64,000 bases of DNA from Bacteroidia bacterium (GCA_030430575.1 JAUIKF010000004.1:124001-188000), one strand, 5' to 3'. Counted from the stretch's first letter, positions 19,292-28,433 are shown. Notes: generated from the letters alone by a model not told the origin. Program-made: numbers and translations.

Positions 19292-19542
19292 TCAGGATTT
19301 TTTTGAAAAAATGCAGATTCAGATACTTCGCCACTTTGTTTTGCTTCGCGGACGAGTTTACGGAAGTCTTTTAAAGGCATTTGAGCTTTGGCACTCGTGG
19401 GAGTTGCCTGCTGCTCGCTTCGCGCATGAATGCTGATCAACCTTGAAATATCGGCAGCTAAAGCCGGGTGATCCATAACCGCGAGTCGAATTTCTTTGAG
19501 TTGCCCTGAATGATCTCTTATAAATTCTATTCCCTTCATCAT
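19270..19542 (-). CDS. putative antitoxin of the ParE/RelE pair
   Basis: This 90-residue protein precedes and overlaps the toxin by 22 bases, the usual antitoxin-first order. I do not recognise a standard DNA-binding N-terminus. The C-terminal half (KDFRKLVREAKQSGEVSESA) looks like a toxin-wrapping segment. Two start codons are adjacent (19542 and 19539). The function is inferred mainly from context. The pair diverges from the MORN lipoprotein gene 35 bases away. Confidence 0.65.
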   Translation of the reverse strand: MMKGIEFIRDHSGQLKEIRLAVMDHPALAADISRLISIHARSEQQATPTSAKAQMPLKDFRKLVREAKQSGEVSESAFFQKNPEWQRKQG

Positions 19543-19577
19543 AATATTAGAATTCTAAGTCTAAATATACACAAATC

Positions 19578-20153
19578 ATGAAAAATATCATGCTGAAGCA
19601 GTACTTAGTTTGGGGATTATTGATCCTTTTGTCCACTTCTTGTGGGTCCTTTGATCGAGAAGTTGAGTATTTTAAGACTGGAGAAAAGTATTATGAAGGG
19701 ACAGTATTAAATGGCGTGAGGCATGGAAAATGGACTTGGTGGTTTTCAAATGGAGATAAGGAATTTGAAGGATATTATAAACATGGAAAACAACATGGGC
19801 TATGGAAATATTTTAGTGGACTCGGATACCTTGACTATCAGACTTTTTATAAAAATGGCAAAAAACATGGAGAAACACGCCATTTTTATGAAGATGGAAC
19901 GCTTAAATTAACGTCTTACTATGTAAATGATGTATTGGAAGGCCCCTATATTAGCTACAGAGAAGATGGAACTCCTTACCAATCAGGGCACTACCTGACA
20001 GGAGATAAAGATGGCGTTTGGACCTTGTATTACGATACAGGTCAGAAGCGAAGAGAAGGTCGATTTAAATACGATGTTCAAGTTGGAGAATGGACTTGGT
20101 GGGATGAGGATGGGATCATCGCCAGGGTAGAGAACTATCAGGAGGTAGATTAG
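19578..20153 (+). CDS. MORN-repeat lipoprotein (YwqK-like)
   Basis: This 191-residue protein has a lipoprotein signal: a hydrophobic stretch then LLSTSC with Cys22. The mature part is made of about seven MORN-like repeats of the form GxxHGxWxxY (for example GVRHGKWTWW, GKQHGLWKYF, GDKDGVWTLY). Such repeats form elongated beta sheets. Families of this sort are often annotated as YwqK antitoxin component, but there is no toxin partner in the same direction here. The likely location is the periplasm or outer membrane; the role is unknown. Confidence 0.8.
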   Translation: MKNIMLKQYLVWGLLILLSTSCGSFDREVEYFKTGEKYYEGTVLNGVRHGKWTWWFSNGDKEFEGYYKHGKQHGLWKYFSGLGYLDYQTFYKNGKKHGETRHFYEDGTLKLTSYYVNDVLEGPYISYREDGTPYQSGHYLTGDKDGVWTLYYDTGQKRREGRFKYDVQVGEWTWWDEDGIIARVENYQEVD

Positions 20154-20161
20154 CCTGTTTT

Positions 20162-20192
20162 TTTGAAATGTTTGGGAAATTTTGTAACTTTA
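20162..20192 (+). promoter_or_regulatory. promoter of the cysteine-rich cargo operon
   Basis: TTTG (20162-20165), a 19-base spacer and TAACTTTA (20185-20192) match the Bacteroidota TTTG-N19-TAnnTTTG promoter with one mismatch at the last base. It would drive the three genes from 20296 to 23091 with a leader of about 100 bases. Confidence 0.45.
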
Positions 20193-20295
20193 TATTCCGA
20201 AAACAAGAAATAACGCTCTTATTTAACCAGATCTTTAGCCTCACTTTGTGCCTGATGGACCACTGTTTCAGTTGTATTTAACCCTAGCTCCCATC

Positions 20296-21462
20296 ATGAT
20301 ACAATTTTACTCCTACAGTAAAAAACCTGTTATCATACATCTCTTCTCATTGGTTTTCCTAGTTCTTCTAGGAACAACCCCTATTTCTTTATTAGGTCAG
20401 TGTGGTATTACGATTCCCAATGGGGAGCGCTGCGAAGCTCCTGGTGGGGATAATTGTGAATTCTATATTTGCGTGAGTGGTAACTGTGTTCCCTCTGGTC
20501 TTTTATATCCTCCAGGCACCAAATGTGGATGCTTTGGAGATGAATGTTATGAAGACTTTTGTGATGCTACAGGCAATTGTGCGTGTGGCTTTTTTGCTGC
20601 ATCACCCGCTGAAAAATGTGCTTCTGAGCAAAATATTTGTAACGGTGTAGAGAATTGTGATGGTATAAGCGGTGTCAACTGTAGTGGAGCGATATCTTAT
20701 CCCGCGGCAGTCTGTGATGATGGGGTGACCTGTACAGAAGATTGTAACCCTGTTGACGGATGTGTGCAATATCCTATCCATGACCGCTGTGATGATGGAG
20801 ATGTATGTACCAATGATGTCTGTGATACCACAGCTACTTCTGGTTGTATAAACGCATGCACAGGTGCGCCTGGGTGTGCAGGGAGCCCTAATTGTACGTC
20901 ATTTCCGATTGAATTAATGGACTTACGGGCTCGTGTCTACGGCATGGATCTCGTCATAGAGTGGATGACAGCGACTGAGACCAATAATTATGGATTTGAG
21001 GTAGAGTTGAGTACAGATGGTCTTGTGTTTGAAAAACAAGGGTTTGTGCGAGGTGCTGGAACAACCCGAGAAGCCCAATTTTATGAATTTAAAACGCAAA
21101 TTCTCAGATATGGCATAAATTATGTTCGTTTAAAACAGTTGGATGTTGATGGGGGGCATACATATACCCAAACATTGCAGGTGAAAACAGCGCTTTCTAC
21201 CCTTGTAAACCTCGACGCTGCATTTCCAAATCCCGTCAATGCCCAAACAACGATAAGGTTTTCGGCATCGCGAAATCTGCCCGTAGCCTTGAAACTTTTT
21301 GATCAGAATGGAAAAGAAGTGAAGGTGCTTTTTGAGGGGTTGGTGAAAGAAGGAAATATTTACACGATTGGACTGGATGTCCGAGATCTCAGTCCAGGTA
21401 TGTATCTCTACCAACTCTCAGGAAAGTTCGAAAGTATTACAAAGAAACTCACTGTATACTAG
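20296..21462 (+). CDS. cysteine-rich secreted protein with T9SS sorting domain (copy 1)
   Basis: This 388-residue protein starts at ATG 20296 (a GTG at 20248 would add 16 residues). It has a signal peptide ending near SLLGQ and a region of about 170 residues with 26 cysteines containing two CxDGxxCTxD-type motifs (CDDGVTCTEDC, CDDGDVCTNDVC). A fibronectin-like module follows (EWMTATETNNYGFEVELSTD to YVRLKQLDVDGG), typical of T9SS cargo, and then a type A sorting domain (FPNPVNAQTTI to SITKKLTVY). It is predicted to be exported and anchored at, or released from, the cell surface. The binding target is unknown. It is a tandem paralogue of the next gene. Confidence 0.88.
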   Translation: MIQFYSYSKKPVIIHLFSLVFLVLLGTTPISLLGQCGITIPNGERCEAPGGDNCEFYICVSGNCVPSGLLYPPGTKCGCFGDECYEDFCDATGNCACGFFAASPAEKCASEQNICNGVENCDGISGVNCSGAISYPAAVCDDGVTCTEDCNPVDGCVQYPIHDRCDDGDVCTNDVCDTTATSGCINACTGAPGCAGSPNCTSFPIELMDLRARVYGMDLVIEWMTATETNNYGFEVELSTDGLVFEKQGFVRGAGTTREAQFYEFKTQILRYGINYVRLKQLDVDGGHTYTQTLQVKTALSTLVNLDAAFPNPVNAQTTIRFSASRNLPVALKLFDQNGKEVKVLFEGLVKEGNIYTIGLDVRDLSPGMYLYQLSGKFESITKKLTVY

Positions 21463-21524
21463 CCTCCTATCACTAGCATTTTCCAATACACTGATCAAAG
21501 AACGCCCCAAACGAACAAAAGCCT

Positions 21525-22703
21525 ATGGCACCAGTGTATTTGATCTTTTGCCGCTTCATTGATGATTATATCCATCACACGTTGCTCTTAATTGCTTTGT
21601 TGGCAGTGCCAGCAATAAGCAATGGACAGTGCGGTATCACTATTCCTACTGGAGCACACTGCTCCCCCCCTGACACAATCGGGCTTCAAAATTGTTACTT
21701 TTTTGTATGTGACTCTTCAGGAGGATGCATTAATAGTGGCCTGCCAGTACCCCGAGGCACAAAGTGTGGATTGTTTGGAGATGAGTGTTTCGATGATTTT
21801 TGTGATGGTCAAGGGGCTTGCCTTTTTAGTTTCAATATAGCTCCTGCTAATCAAAAATGTGCATCTGATAACAATGTCTGTGATGGACTCTTGCATTGTG
21901 ATGGCCTTAGTGGACTTGGCTGTGCAGGTGATACGACCTATCCTGCTGCTGCTTGTGACGATGGGGTTTTCTGTACAGAAGATTGTAATCCGATTGACAC
22001 TTGTGTGACTTATCCCTTTCATGTGCGATGCGATGACTCAGACATATGTACAGTAGACATATGTGACACCACTGGAACACCTGGATGTGTCAATAATTGT
22101 ATTAGTTCTGCTTCTTGTGCCACAGGCTCTCCTTGTTTTTCATTCCCAGTCGAATTGCTGAATTTTTGGGCAAATGTTGAAGGAAAACATTTATACCTGG
22201 AATGGATGACTGCAGTAGAGGTAAATAATGAAGGATTTGAAATACAATTAAGCACAGACGCGGTTTCTTTCCAGTCTGTAGGATTTCTGGCTGGAGCTGG
22301 AACAGTCTCTGAAGCACAATTTTATCAATATTCGACCACGATATTGGCCTATGGGGTCAACTATATTCGCCTCAAACAAATCGATATTTCAGGCGATTTT
22401 ATTTATACAAAAGCGATTTCAGTTTTTGCAAAAGCGCCTAGGTATGTAGAGCTTTCGCAAGCATATCCTAATCCGACCAATAATCAAGCGACTATCAATT
22501 TTTCTGTGTATCAAAAGATGCATGTGGGCCTTGAATTATTTGATCAAAATGGGAAAATGGTTATCACCCTTTTCGAGGGAAAAGTCGAAGCTGACCAGCT
22601 CTATTCTGTGCGTGTCAATGTCGAAGATCTTACACCTGGGATGTATTTCTATCGCTTAGTAGGAGATATTCAAACGACTACCAAAAAACTTACTGTTTAT
22701 TGA
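21525..22703 (+). CDS. cysteine-rich secreted protein with T9SS sorting domain (copy 2)
   Basis: This 392-residue paralogue of the preceding gene has the same order: signal peptide (to AISNGQ), Cys-rich region, fibronectin-like module (EWMTAVEVNNEGFEIQLSTD) and type A sorting domain (YPNPTNNQATI to TTTKKLTVY). It has 24 cysteines. The two missing relative to copy 1 are in KCGLFGDEC (copy 1 KCGCFGDEC) and ACLFSF (copy 1 NCACGF), as if one disulphide had been lost or gained as a pair. The gap to copy 1 is 62 bases. The family is not one I can name. Confidence 0.87.
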   Translation: MAPVYLIFCRFIDDYIHHTLLLIALLAVPAISNGQCGITIPTGAHCSPPDTIGLQNCYFFVCDSSGGCINSGLPVPRGTKCGLFGDECFDDFCDGQGACLFSFNIAPANQKCASDNNVCDGLLHCDGLSGLGCAGDTTYPAAACDDGVFCTEDCNPIDTCVTYPFHVRCDDSDICTVDICDTTGTPGCVNNCISSASCATGSPCFSFPVELLNFWANVEGKHLYLEWMTAVEVNNEGFEIQLSTDAVSFQSVGFLAGAGTVSEAQFYQYSTTILAYGVNYIRLKQIDISGDFIYTKAISVFAKAPRYVELSQAYPNPTNNQATINFSVYQKMHVGLELFDQNGKMVITLFEGKVEADQLYSVRVNVEDLTPGMYFYRLVGDIQTTTKKLTVY

Positions 22704-22704
22704 T

Positions 22705-23091
22705 ATGAAAAAGCTATTCCTTATCATCTTTTTGTGTTTCGGGGCAATGTGTATTGCATTGGGCCAAACCAGTACATCAGACGAGTATGCCATAGACTAC
22801 AGCTCTCCAGAATATAAGGCTAGCCTGTTTACCAATAACCTTATCAAAGAATTAGGGCTTACAGGTGAACAAAGAGAAAAAGTCTATTGTGCTCGCCTGT
22901 CTTTCCTTCAAAAGAAGGGCGCGCTTATGGAAGCCCACAAAGCTAAAGGAGGGGATTCTATGGGGGCACGGATGCAATTGTATGAAATGCGGAAAACCTG
23001 TGATCGTACGATTCGAGAGGCACTTACCCCTACCCAAATAGAACGATATAATGCTTACTTGGCGGCCCAAGAGGCACTTTATGGACATTGA
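22705..23091 (+). CDS. Spy/CpxP-like small periplasmic protein
   Basis: This 128-residue protein has a signal peptide (to CIALGQ) and a helical mature part with two LTxxQ motifs (LTGEQREK, LTPTQIER), the hallmark of Spy/CpxP-like periplasmic chaperones. Its ATG follows the stop of cargo copy 2 by one base, so it is co-transcribed. A role in keeping the Cys-rich cargo soluble is inference from this pairing. Its stop lies one base from the stop of the convergent epimerase gene. Confidence 0.75.
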   Translation: MKKLFLIIFLCFGAMCIALGQTSTSDEYAIDYSSPEYKASLFTNNLIKELGLTGEQREKVYCARLSFLQKKGALMEAHKAKGGDSMGARMQLYEMRKTCDRTIREALTPTQIERYNAYLAAQEALYGH

Positions 23092-23092
23092 T

Positions 23093-23494
23093 TCATTCCC
23101 GAATTGTCTGACACAATTCCACCAAAACCCCATGACAATCTTTGGGGTGGACAAATGCAACCAGCTTATTGTCCGCTCCGAGCTTAGGTGTCTCGTTTAA
23201 AACGCGAAATCCCTCCCCTCTCAAACGGTTCATTTCTGCTTCAATATCAGCCACCTCAAAGGCAATGTGGTGGATGCCCTCTCCTCTTTTTTCAATATAC
23301 TTCGCAATAGCAGAGTCCTCTGCTGTAGCTTCCAACAACTCAATTTTAGTTTCTCCCAGTTGATAAAAACTGGTATTAACAGATTCACTCGCCACTTCTT
23401 CCAACTTATAGGGTTGCTGTTGGAAGAGGGTAGAAAATAATTTGTCAGCTTGGGCAATAGAGCGGACTGCAATGCCAATGTGTTCTACTTTCAT
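23093..23494 (-). CDS. mce: methylmalonyl-CoA epimerase
   Basis: This 133-residue glyoxalase-fold protein opens with VEHIGIAVRSI and has GIHHIAFEV in the second half. The metal ligands would be the His in VEHIG, the Glu/Gln in the LLEA strand, the His of HHIAF and the Glu in VLVELCQ. It converts (S)- to (R)-methylmalonyl-CoA in the propionate/succinate pathway. The mutase genes are not in the window. Confidence 0.92.
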   Translation of the reverse strand: MKVEHIGIAVRSIAQADKLFSTLFQQQPYKLEEVASESVNTSFYQLGETKIELLEATAEDSAIAKYIEKRGEGIHHIAFEVADIEAEMNRLRGEGFRVLNETPKLGADNKLVAFVHPKDCHGVLVELCQTIRE

Positions 23495-23567
23495 ACATAA
23501 AAGATTTAGGCCAGCAAATTACAAAATCAATAATCAATAATATATTAATTAATAACTGCTCCCTGCT

Positions 23568-23575
23568 TATATTTG
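23568..23575 (+). promoter_or_regulatory. -7 box right before psd (leaderless start?)
   Basis: TATATTTG matches TAnnTTTG exactly and ends four bases before the psd ATG at 23580. Transcription would start at or next to the A of the ATG, giving a leaderless mRNA. I do not see a TTTG at the -33 position, so confidence is limited. Confidence 0.4.
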
Positions 23576-23579
23576 CAGC

Positions 23580-24248
23580 ATGACAACTAAACTGCATCGA
23601 GAAGGCAATCGCATTATTCCTATTGCATTGCTACTCATCATAGGGATTGTAGCGGGAGCGTTTTGGTTCTTGAAAGACACCAATGTGGCATTTTTAGCCT
23701 ATTTATTGGCTGCTGGAGGGTTCGTGCTTTTTATGCTAATCCTCAATTTTTTTAGAAACCCCACCATTCCCGTAGTACCCAATGATGCACATGTCTTGGC
23801 ACCTTGTGATGGAAAAGTAGTCGTGATCGAAGAGGTACAAGATGATGTGTATTTTCATGATAAAGTCATTCAGATTAGCATCTTTATGTCGCCCTTGAAT
23901 GTCCACGTCAACCGAAACCCTATTCAGGGGGTCGTGAAGTTTGTGAAATATTTTAAAGGGAAATACCTAGTAGCCTTTCATCCAAAGTCTTCTAGTTTGA
24001 ATGAAAGAACTTATGTGGTAACAGAGAACGAAAAAGTAACGGTTGCTTATAAGCAAATAGCAGGGTATGTAGCGAGAAGGATTAAGTGGTATGTGAAAGA
24101 AGGGGACGTCGTAGAGCAAGGTGCCGAATACGGATTTATTAAATTTGGTTCGAGAATCGATGTCCTGCTCCCGCCGTCCTGTGACATACAGGTGAACCTG
24201 AATGATAAAGTAAAAGCTGGTATATCAGTACTAGCACAAGTGAGTTAA
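23580..24248 (+). CDS. psd: phosphatidylserine decarboxylase (proenzyme)
   Basis: This 222-residue protein belongs to the short PSD family. Two hydrophobic segments fill residues 13-58. The soluble part has DGKVVVIEE, IFMSPLNVHVNRNP and the self-cleavage site KFGSR with Ser191, which becomes the pyruvoyl group after G190-S191 cleavage. It makes phosphatidylethanolamine at the inner membrane. pheS follows after three bases. Confidence 0.93.
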   Translation: MTTKLHREGNRIIPIALLLIIGIVAGAFWFLKDTNVAFLAYLLAAGGFVLFMLILNFFRNPTIPVVPNDAHVLAPCDGKVVVIEEVQDDVYFHDKVIQISIFMSPLNVHVNRNPIQGVVKFVKYFKGKYLVAFHPKSSSLNERTYVVTENEKVTVAYKQIAGYVARRIKWYVKEGDVVEQGAEYGFIKFGSRIDVLLPPSCDIQVNLNDKVKAGISVLAQVS

Positions 24249-24251
24249 ATT

Positions 24252-25277
24252 ATGCAAGAAAAAATTGAGGCATTACTCAAAGAGATCAATGAAACTGTCG
24301 TTGAAAGTGCAGAAGCATTAGAGGCGTATCAGCGGCGCTTTACCAATAAGAAAGGCCTAATCAATGACCTATTTGCGGAGTTTCGGACCGTTCCAGGAGA
24401 TGTGAAACGCGTCGTAGGGAGACCGCTTAATGAGCTCAAAAAGCGTGCATACGACCGCTTACAGGAGTTTCAACAGCAGGCGAAGCGTGCAACGCAGTCA
24501 GCTGACCGCCCGCATGACCTGACGCTACCAGGTGACCCACATGTAGCTGGTGCTCGCCATCCCCTTTCGATAGTCCAAAACAAAATTATAAGCGTCTTTG
24601 AACGCATCGGTTTCACTGTGGCTGAAGGCCCAGAAGTAGAAGATGATTGGCACAACTTCGGCGCGCTCAATTTTCCCGACAATCACCCCGCGAGAGATAT
24701 GCAAGACACGTTCTTTGTAGAACGTGAACCAGATCATTTGCTGCGTACCCATACCTCATCTGTCCAGGTGCGTGTGATGGAAAATAATGACCCACCTATT
24801 CGGGTGCTTTCTCCAGGTCGTGTTTACCGTAATGAAGCTATCTCTGCGCGTGCGCACTGCTTTTTCCATCAAGTAGAAGGACTTGTCATCGACAAGGACG
24901 TGAGCTTTGCCGATATGAAACAGGCTTTGCAGTATTTCGCGATACAGATGTTTGGCAAAAAGGCTAAAATCAAACTCAGACCTTCCTATTTCCCTTTCAC
25001 CGAAATCAGTGCAGAAATGGACGTCTGGTGGGGCCTAGAGACCCAGGACGACTATCGCATGACTAAAGGCAGCGGCTGGGTGGAGATCATGGGCTGTGGA
25101 ATGGTAGATCCCAATGTCCTGGCCAATTGTGGCATCGATCCTGACGTATATTCTGGCTATGCCTTTGGCATGGGGGTAGAGCGTATTGCACAGCTACTCT
25201 ATCGAGTACCTGATTTGCGACTCTATTCTCAGAATGACTTGCGCTTCCTGAAGCAATTTGCCAAGATGGGAGGATAA
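24252..25277 (+). CDS. pheS: phenylalanine--tRNA ligase alpha subunit
   Basis: A 341-residue class II synthetase subunit. A coiled-coil N-terminal arm (about residues 1-90) precedes the catalytic core: HPLSIVQNKI; FPDNHPARDMQDTFF; LRTHTSSVQVR (motif 2 region); RPSYFPFTEISAEMDV; and motif 3 GYAFGMGVERIAQLLY with its Arg. PheT is not adjacent. A terminator follows. Confidence 0.97.
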   Translation: MQEKIEALLKEINETVVESAEALEAYQRRFTNKKGLINDLFAEFRTVPGDVKRVVGRPLNELKKRAYDRLQEFQQQAKRATQSADRPHDLTLPGDPHVAGARHPLSIVQNKIISVFERIGFTVAEGPEVEDDWHNFGALNFPDNHPARDMQDTFFVEREPDHLLRTHTSSVQVRVMENNDPPIRVLSPGRVYRNEAISARAHCFFHQVEGLVIDKDVSFADMKQALQYFAIQMFGKKAKIKLRPSYFPFTEISAEMDVWWGLETQDDYRMTKGSGWVEIMGCGMVDPNVLANCGIDPDVYSGYAFGMGVERIAQLLYRVPDLRLYSQNDLRFLKQFAKMGG

Positions 25278-25312
25278 GAAATGAGAAAATAGAAATAAAA
25301 AAAGGATGAAAT

Positions 25313-25346
25313 AAAAAAGCCAGCTCATTTTTGAGCTGGCTTTTTT
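25313..25346. terminator. bidirectional terminator, pheS / DUF2723 gene
   Basis: AGCCAGCTCA pairs with TGAGCTGGCT across a T-rich loop, with A6 to the left and T6 to the right. It serves the convergent genes on both sides. Confidence 0.9.
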
Positions 25347-25361
25347 GTGTATGACGATTGC

Positions 25362-28300
25362 TTATCTGAACTTATTCAGTGCAGCACTAAGCTTCTGGTA
25401 TTCAGTCATGGTGGCCTGTGCTTCTTCAGCCCTACCTTTTGTGTTATAATGGTTTGCAAGGAATTGAAGTGCTAGGAGATAGGTATCTACTTTGGAGAAA
25501 TATTGATCTTCCTTTGCATAATATTGGAGGGTCTCTAAAGCAATGCGTTTTCCCGCATTTAAGTATTCCTCCGACTTCTCAGTCATGCCCAATCGTTCAA
25601 ACACAATCCCGCTTCGCACGAGCATATAAGGATCTGGCGTCGCTACAGTATAAGGGAATTTCTCATCCGCGAACATCATTACCTCTTTGGCGCGTGCGCG
25701 CAAATCAGCAGGGCTGGCTGCGCCCAGCTCTTGAGGAATGCTCAATGAGTCCTGAGCCGCCTTCTCCAAGTCTTCTGCTTCGCCCAAATAATAACTAGCC
25801 AGTTGATAGAATACCCCGTGGTAGTTGCCGATCATCCGATTGATGTTTTCGTCATAATAAACACTAGGATCATCTAAATTGCGGTAACGGCCTTTTTCTA
25901 CCAAGTTTGTATACATACGGTCAGCATCTATACCGCCTTGATAAGGATTCATGGGATCATTATTGCGCGGGTATTTGACAGGCAATACGCGATAGGCCAG
26001 ACCTTCTAGACGGATATTGTTGCGTAGGCCGATGAAGGAATTAGGGGCTACGGTATTGGCAAAATACACAGGGCGTTCCCAACCGCCTTTAGCCACATTT
26101 TCCAGCAAATTGACAATCAGCATATCCTTCAATTCTAGGTAGCGGCGCTCCCCTCCACCACGAGTAGGAATGGTCCAATCCATGACATTTCCATTGATCA
26201 ATTCTGCTTCTTTTTCTGAAATAACCCCCTGACTGATGAGTTCTTGGGTGTTGACAGGTAGCCTCAAATTGAGTTTCGTTTGGTCTTGGCGGAAATACGA
26301 TGCTTGCTTTTCCATGCCCGTGTAGTCACGTTTTTTCATGGAAATTGGTAATGGGGCAGACTGGTTCACCTGATGCTTCATCTGATCGATATACCAGTCT
26401 GTATTCACATAGCTGAGGCAGAGAACACGCACATCTGGGCGCTCGTTTTCTACTTCCTGGATATACCATAGCGGGAAGGTGTCATTGTCCCCATTGGTGA
26501 AGAGAATGGCATTTTTTTCGAGAGAATTCAGCAAATTATAAGCAGAATCAGGGGCTACATAACGGCCGTGGCGCGAGTGATCATCCCAGCCTTCAACAGC
26601 CATGAGAATGGGCGCAATCATGCACAAAGCGCCAGCCACATAGGCAGCATTATCCTTCAAATACTTTTTCCCCCAATCATATAAGGCAATCACCGCAAGT
26701 CCTATCCATATCGCAAAGGTCTGGAACGACCCTGCAAAGGAATAATCCCGTTCACGCGGCTGCATGGGATACTGGTTGAGGTAGAGGATAATGGCAAAGC
26801 CCGTGAAGAAAAAGAGCAGCCCGATGACAGTGGCATCTTTGTTTCGCCTCGAGATCTGATAAGCCAGACCGATAATCCCCAGAAGGAAAGGAATCATGTA
26901 AAAATGGTTCTTCCCTTTATTATTTCTTACCTCATCGGTCATTCGGGCAGTTTTTGAGAAATTCAGCCCACTCTCCCAAGCACAATCCTGGAAGTCGTTT
27001 TCCCGCCCAGCAAAGTTCCACATAAAGTAGCGCCAATACATGTGGACAATCTGGTATTGGACAAAATAGTTCATGTCCTCGCCCTTGGTCGGTCGGTCAT
27101 CGTAGGGCGTATTGGGTTGGCCGGTATTTCGGACATACTTGGTATAAGCATGGGGCCCCATATTGTAGCGGCCTGGCTCGTACATGCGCGGAAAGAGTTT
27201 TTTCTTGTTGTCAGGGTATTTTGGGGTCACGCGTGTCCCCACCTGGGTATAATTGTCTGCACCATCTTCCAGGATATAATCGGGCGTCCGATCATAACCA
27301 ATAGGTTGGACATTGTATAGGGGCCCATAAACCAGCGGACGATTCCCATATTGCTCACGCTTCATATAACTAAGAAATGTAAGCGTATTTTCTGGGTTGT
27401 TCTCATCAATCGGTGGATTGGCATTGGAACGAATCGGAATCATGAGATAGGAGGCAAATCCTACATAGACCACGATGATGCCCAAAGCTACCGTATTCCA
27501 CATGACCAGGTTTTTCTTGTGCGTGTACCAGACAGCTGTAGCCAAGCCCCCAAACAATAAGATCATAGACAACATTACCCCTGTGCCTATAGGGAGGCCC
27601 ATACCACTACTTGTACTCCCAGAAGCGCTTTGTACGCCAACCATTGCTTTCTCAAAGGCCCAGGCGAGATCAAAAGTCCAAAGAATAATGCCTGTTTGAA
27701 TAACACCAAGAATGGCAACAGATACGGCGCCTGTTGCAATAAAACCTCCCCAAGAGAAATCGTATTTTTTGAAATAATAGACAAATGCTAAAGCGGGAAT
27801 GGTCAGGAGGTTCAGCAAGTGAACACCAATGGAGCATCCCATGAGGTACATGATGAGCAGGAGCCAGCGTTGGTGTCCTGGTTCGTCGGCACGGGCTTCC
27901 CATTTGAACATTAGCCAAACAACAACCGCCGTGAAAAAAGAGCTCATCGCATAAACTTCTGCTTCTACTGCATTGAACCAGAAAGAATCAGCAAAAGTAC
28001 AGGCAAAAGCAGCGACAACTCCTGCCGCCATGATCGCAAATGTCTGTGACTGATTAGGCTTTTCCTCTTTGCTCAGTAGGAGCCTTTTCGCCAGGATAGT
28101 TGTAATCCAAAAAGTAAAGAGAACCGTAAAGGCCGCCGACATGGCACTTTGGATATTTAGCATTAAGGGGACGACAGTTCCGTCACCAAAGGCAAAAATG
28201 GCAAAAATACGGCCGATTAGCAGGAAAAATGGGGCACCTGGAGGGTGAGGTACTTCCAACTCATTTGAACAAGCGATGAACTCACCACAATCCCAAAAAC

Positions 28301-28391
28301 TGGCTGTAGGCGCCATTGTCATGAAATACACCAATAAGGTAATCCCAAATACCACCCATCCGGTGATGTCATTAATCTTTTTATAACTCAT
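25362..28391 (-). CDS. DUF2723 multi-pass membrane protein (GT-C-like)
   Basis: This 1009-residue protein has about 11-12 hydrophobic segments in its first 600 residues and a soluble C-terminal region. The DUF2723 signature is near the start: MAPTASFWDCGEFIACSNEL followed by HPPGAPFFLLIGR. The soluble part contains FTNGDNDTFPLWYIQEVE. The family is abundant in Bacteroidota and is thought to resemble GT-C glycosyltransferases acting on lipid-linked sugars; the exact substrate is unknown. It ends at a terminator shared with pheS. Confidence 0.88.
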   Translation of the reverse strand: MSYKKINDITGWVVFGITLLVYFMTMAPTASFWDCGEFIACSNELEVPHPPGAPFFLLIGRIFAIFAFGDGTVVPLMLNIQSAMSAAFTVLFTFWITTILAKRLLLSKEEKPNQSQTFAIMAAGVVAAFACTFADSFWFNAVEAEVYAMSSFFTAVVVWLMFKWEARADEPGHQRWLLLIMYLMGCSIGVHLLNLLTIPALAFVYYFKKYDFSWGGFIATGAVSVAILGVIQTGIILWTFDLAWAFEKAMVGVQSASGSTSSGMGLPIGTGVMLSMILLFGGLATAVWYTHKKNLVMWNTVALGIIVVYVGFASYLMIPIRSNANPPIDENNPENTLTFLSYMKREQYGNRPLVYGPLYNVQPIGYDRTPDYILEDGADNYTQVGTRVTPKYPDNKKKLFPRMYEPGRYNMGPHAYTKYVRNTGQPNTPYDDRPTKGEDMNYFVQYQIVHMYWRYFMWNFAGRENDFQDCAWESGLNFSKTARMTDEVRNNKGKNHFYMIPFLLGIIGLAYQISRRNKDATVIGLLFFFTGFAIILYLNQYPMQPRERDYSFAGSFQTFAIWIGLAVIALYDWGKKYLKDNAAYVAGALCMIAPILMAVEGWDDHSRHGRYVAPDSAYNLLNSLEKNAILFTNGDNDTFPLWYIQEVENERPDVRVLCLSYVNTDWYIDQMKHQVNQSAPLPISMKKRDYTGMEKQASYFRQDQTKLNLRLPVNTQELISQGVISEKEAELINGNVMDWTIPTRGGGERRYLELKDMLIVNLLENVAKGGWERPVYFANTVAPNSFIGLRNNIRLEGLAYRVLPVKYPRNNDPMNPYQGGIDADRMYTNLVEKGRYRNLDDPSVYYDENINRMIGNYHGVFYQLASYYLGEAEDLEKAAQDSLSIPQELGAASPADLRARAKEVMMFADEKFPYTVATPDPYMLVRSGIVFERLGMTEKSEEYLNAGKRIALETLQYYAKEDQYFSKVDTYLLALQFLANHYNTKGRAEEAQATMTEYQKLSAALNKFR

Positions 28392-28433
28392 GGATTCGAA
28401 GTTTCAATTAACAGGGCTTGAAATTTAAAGGTT

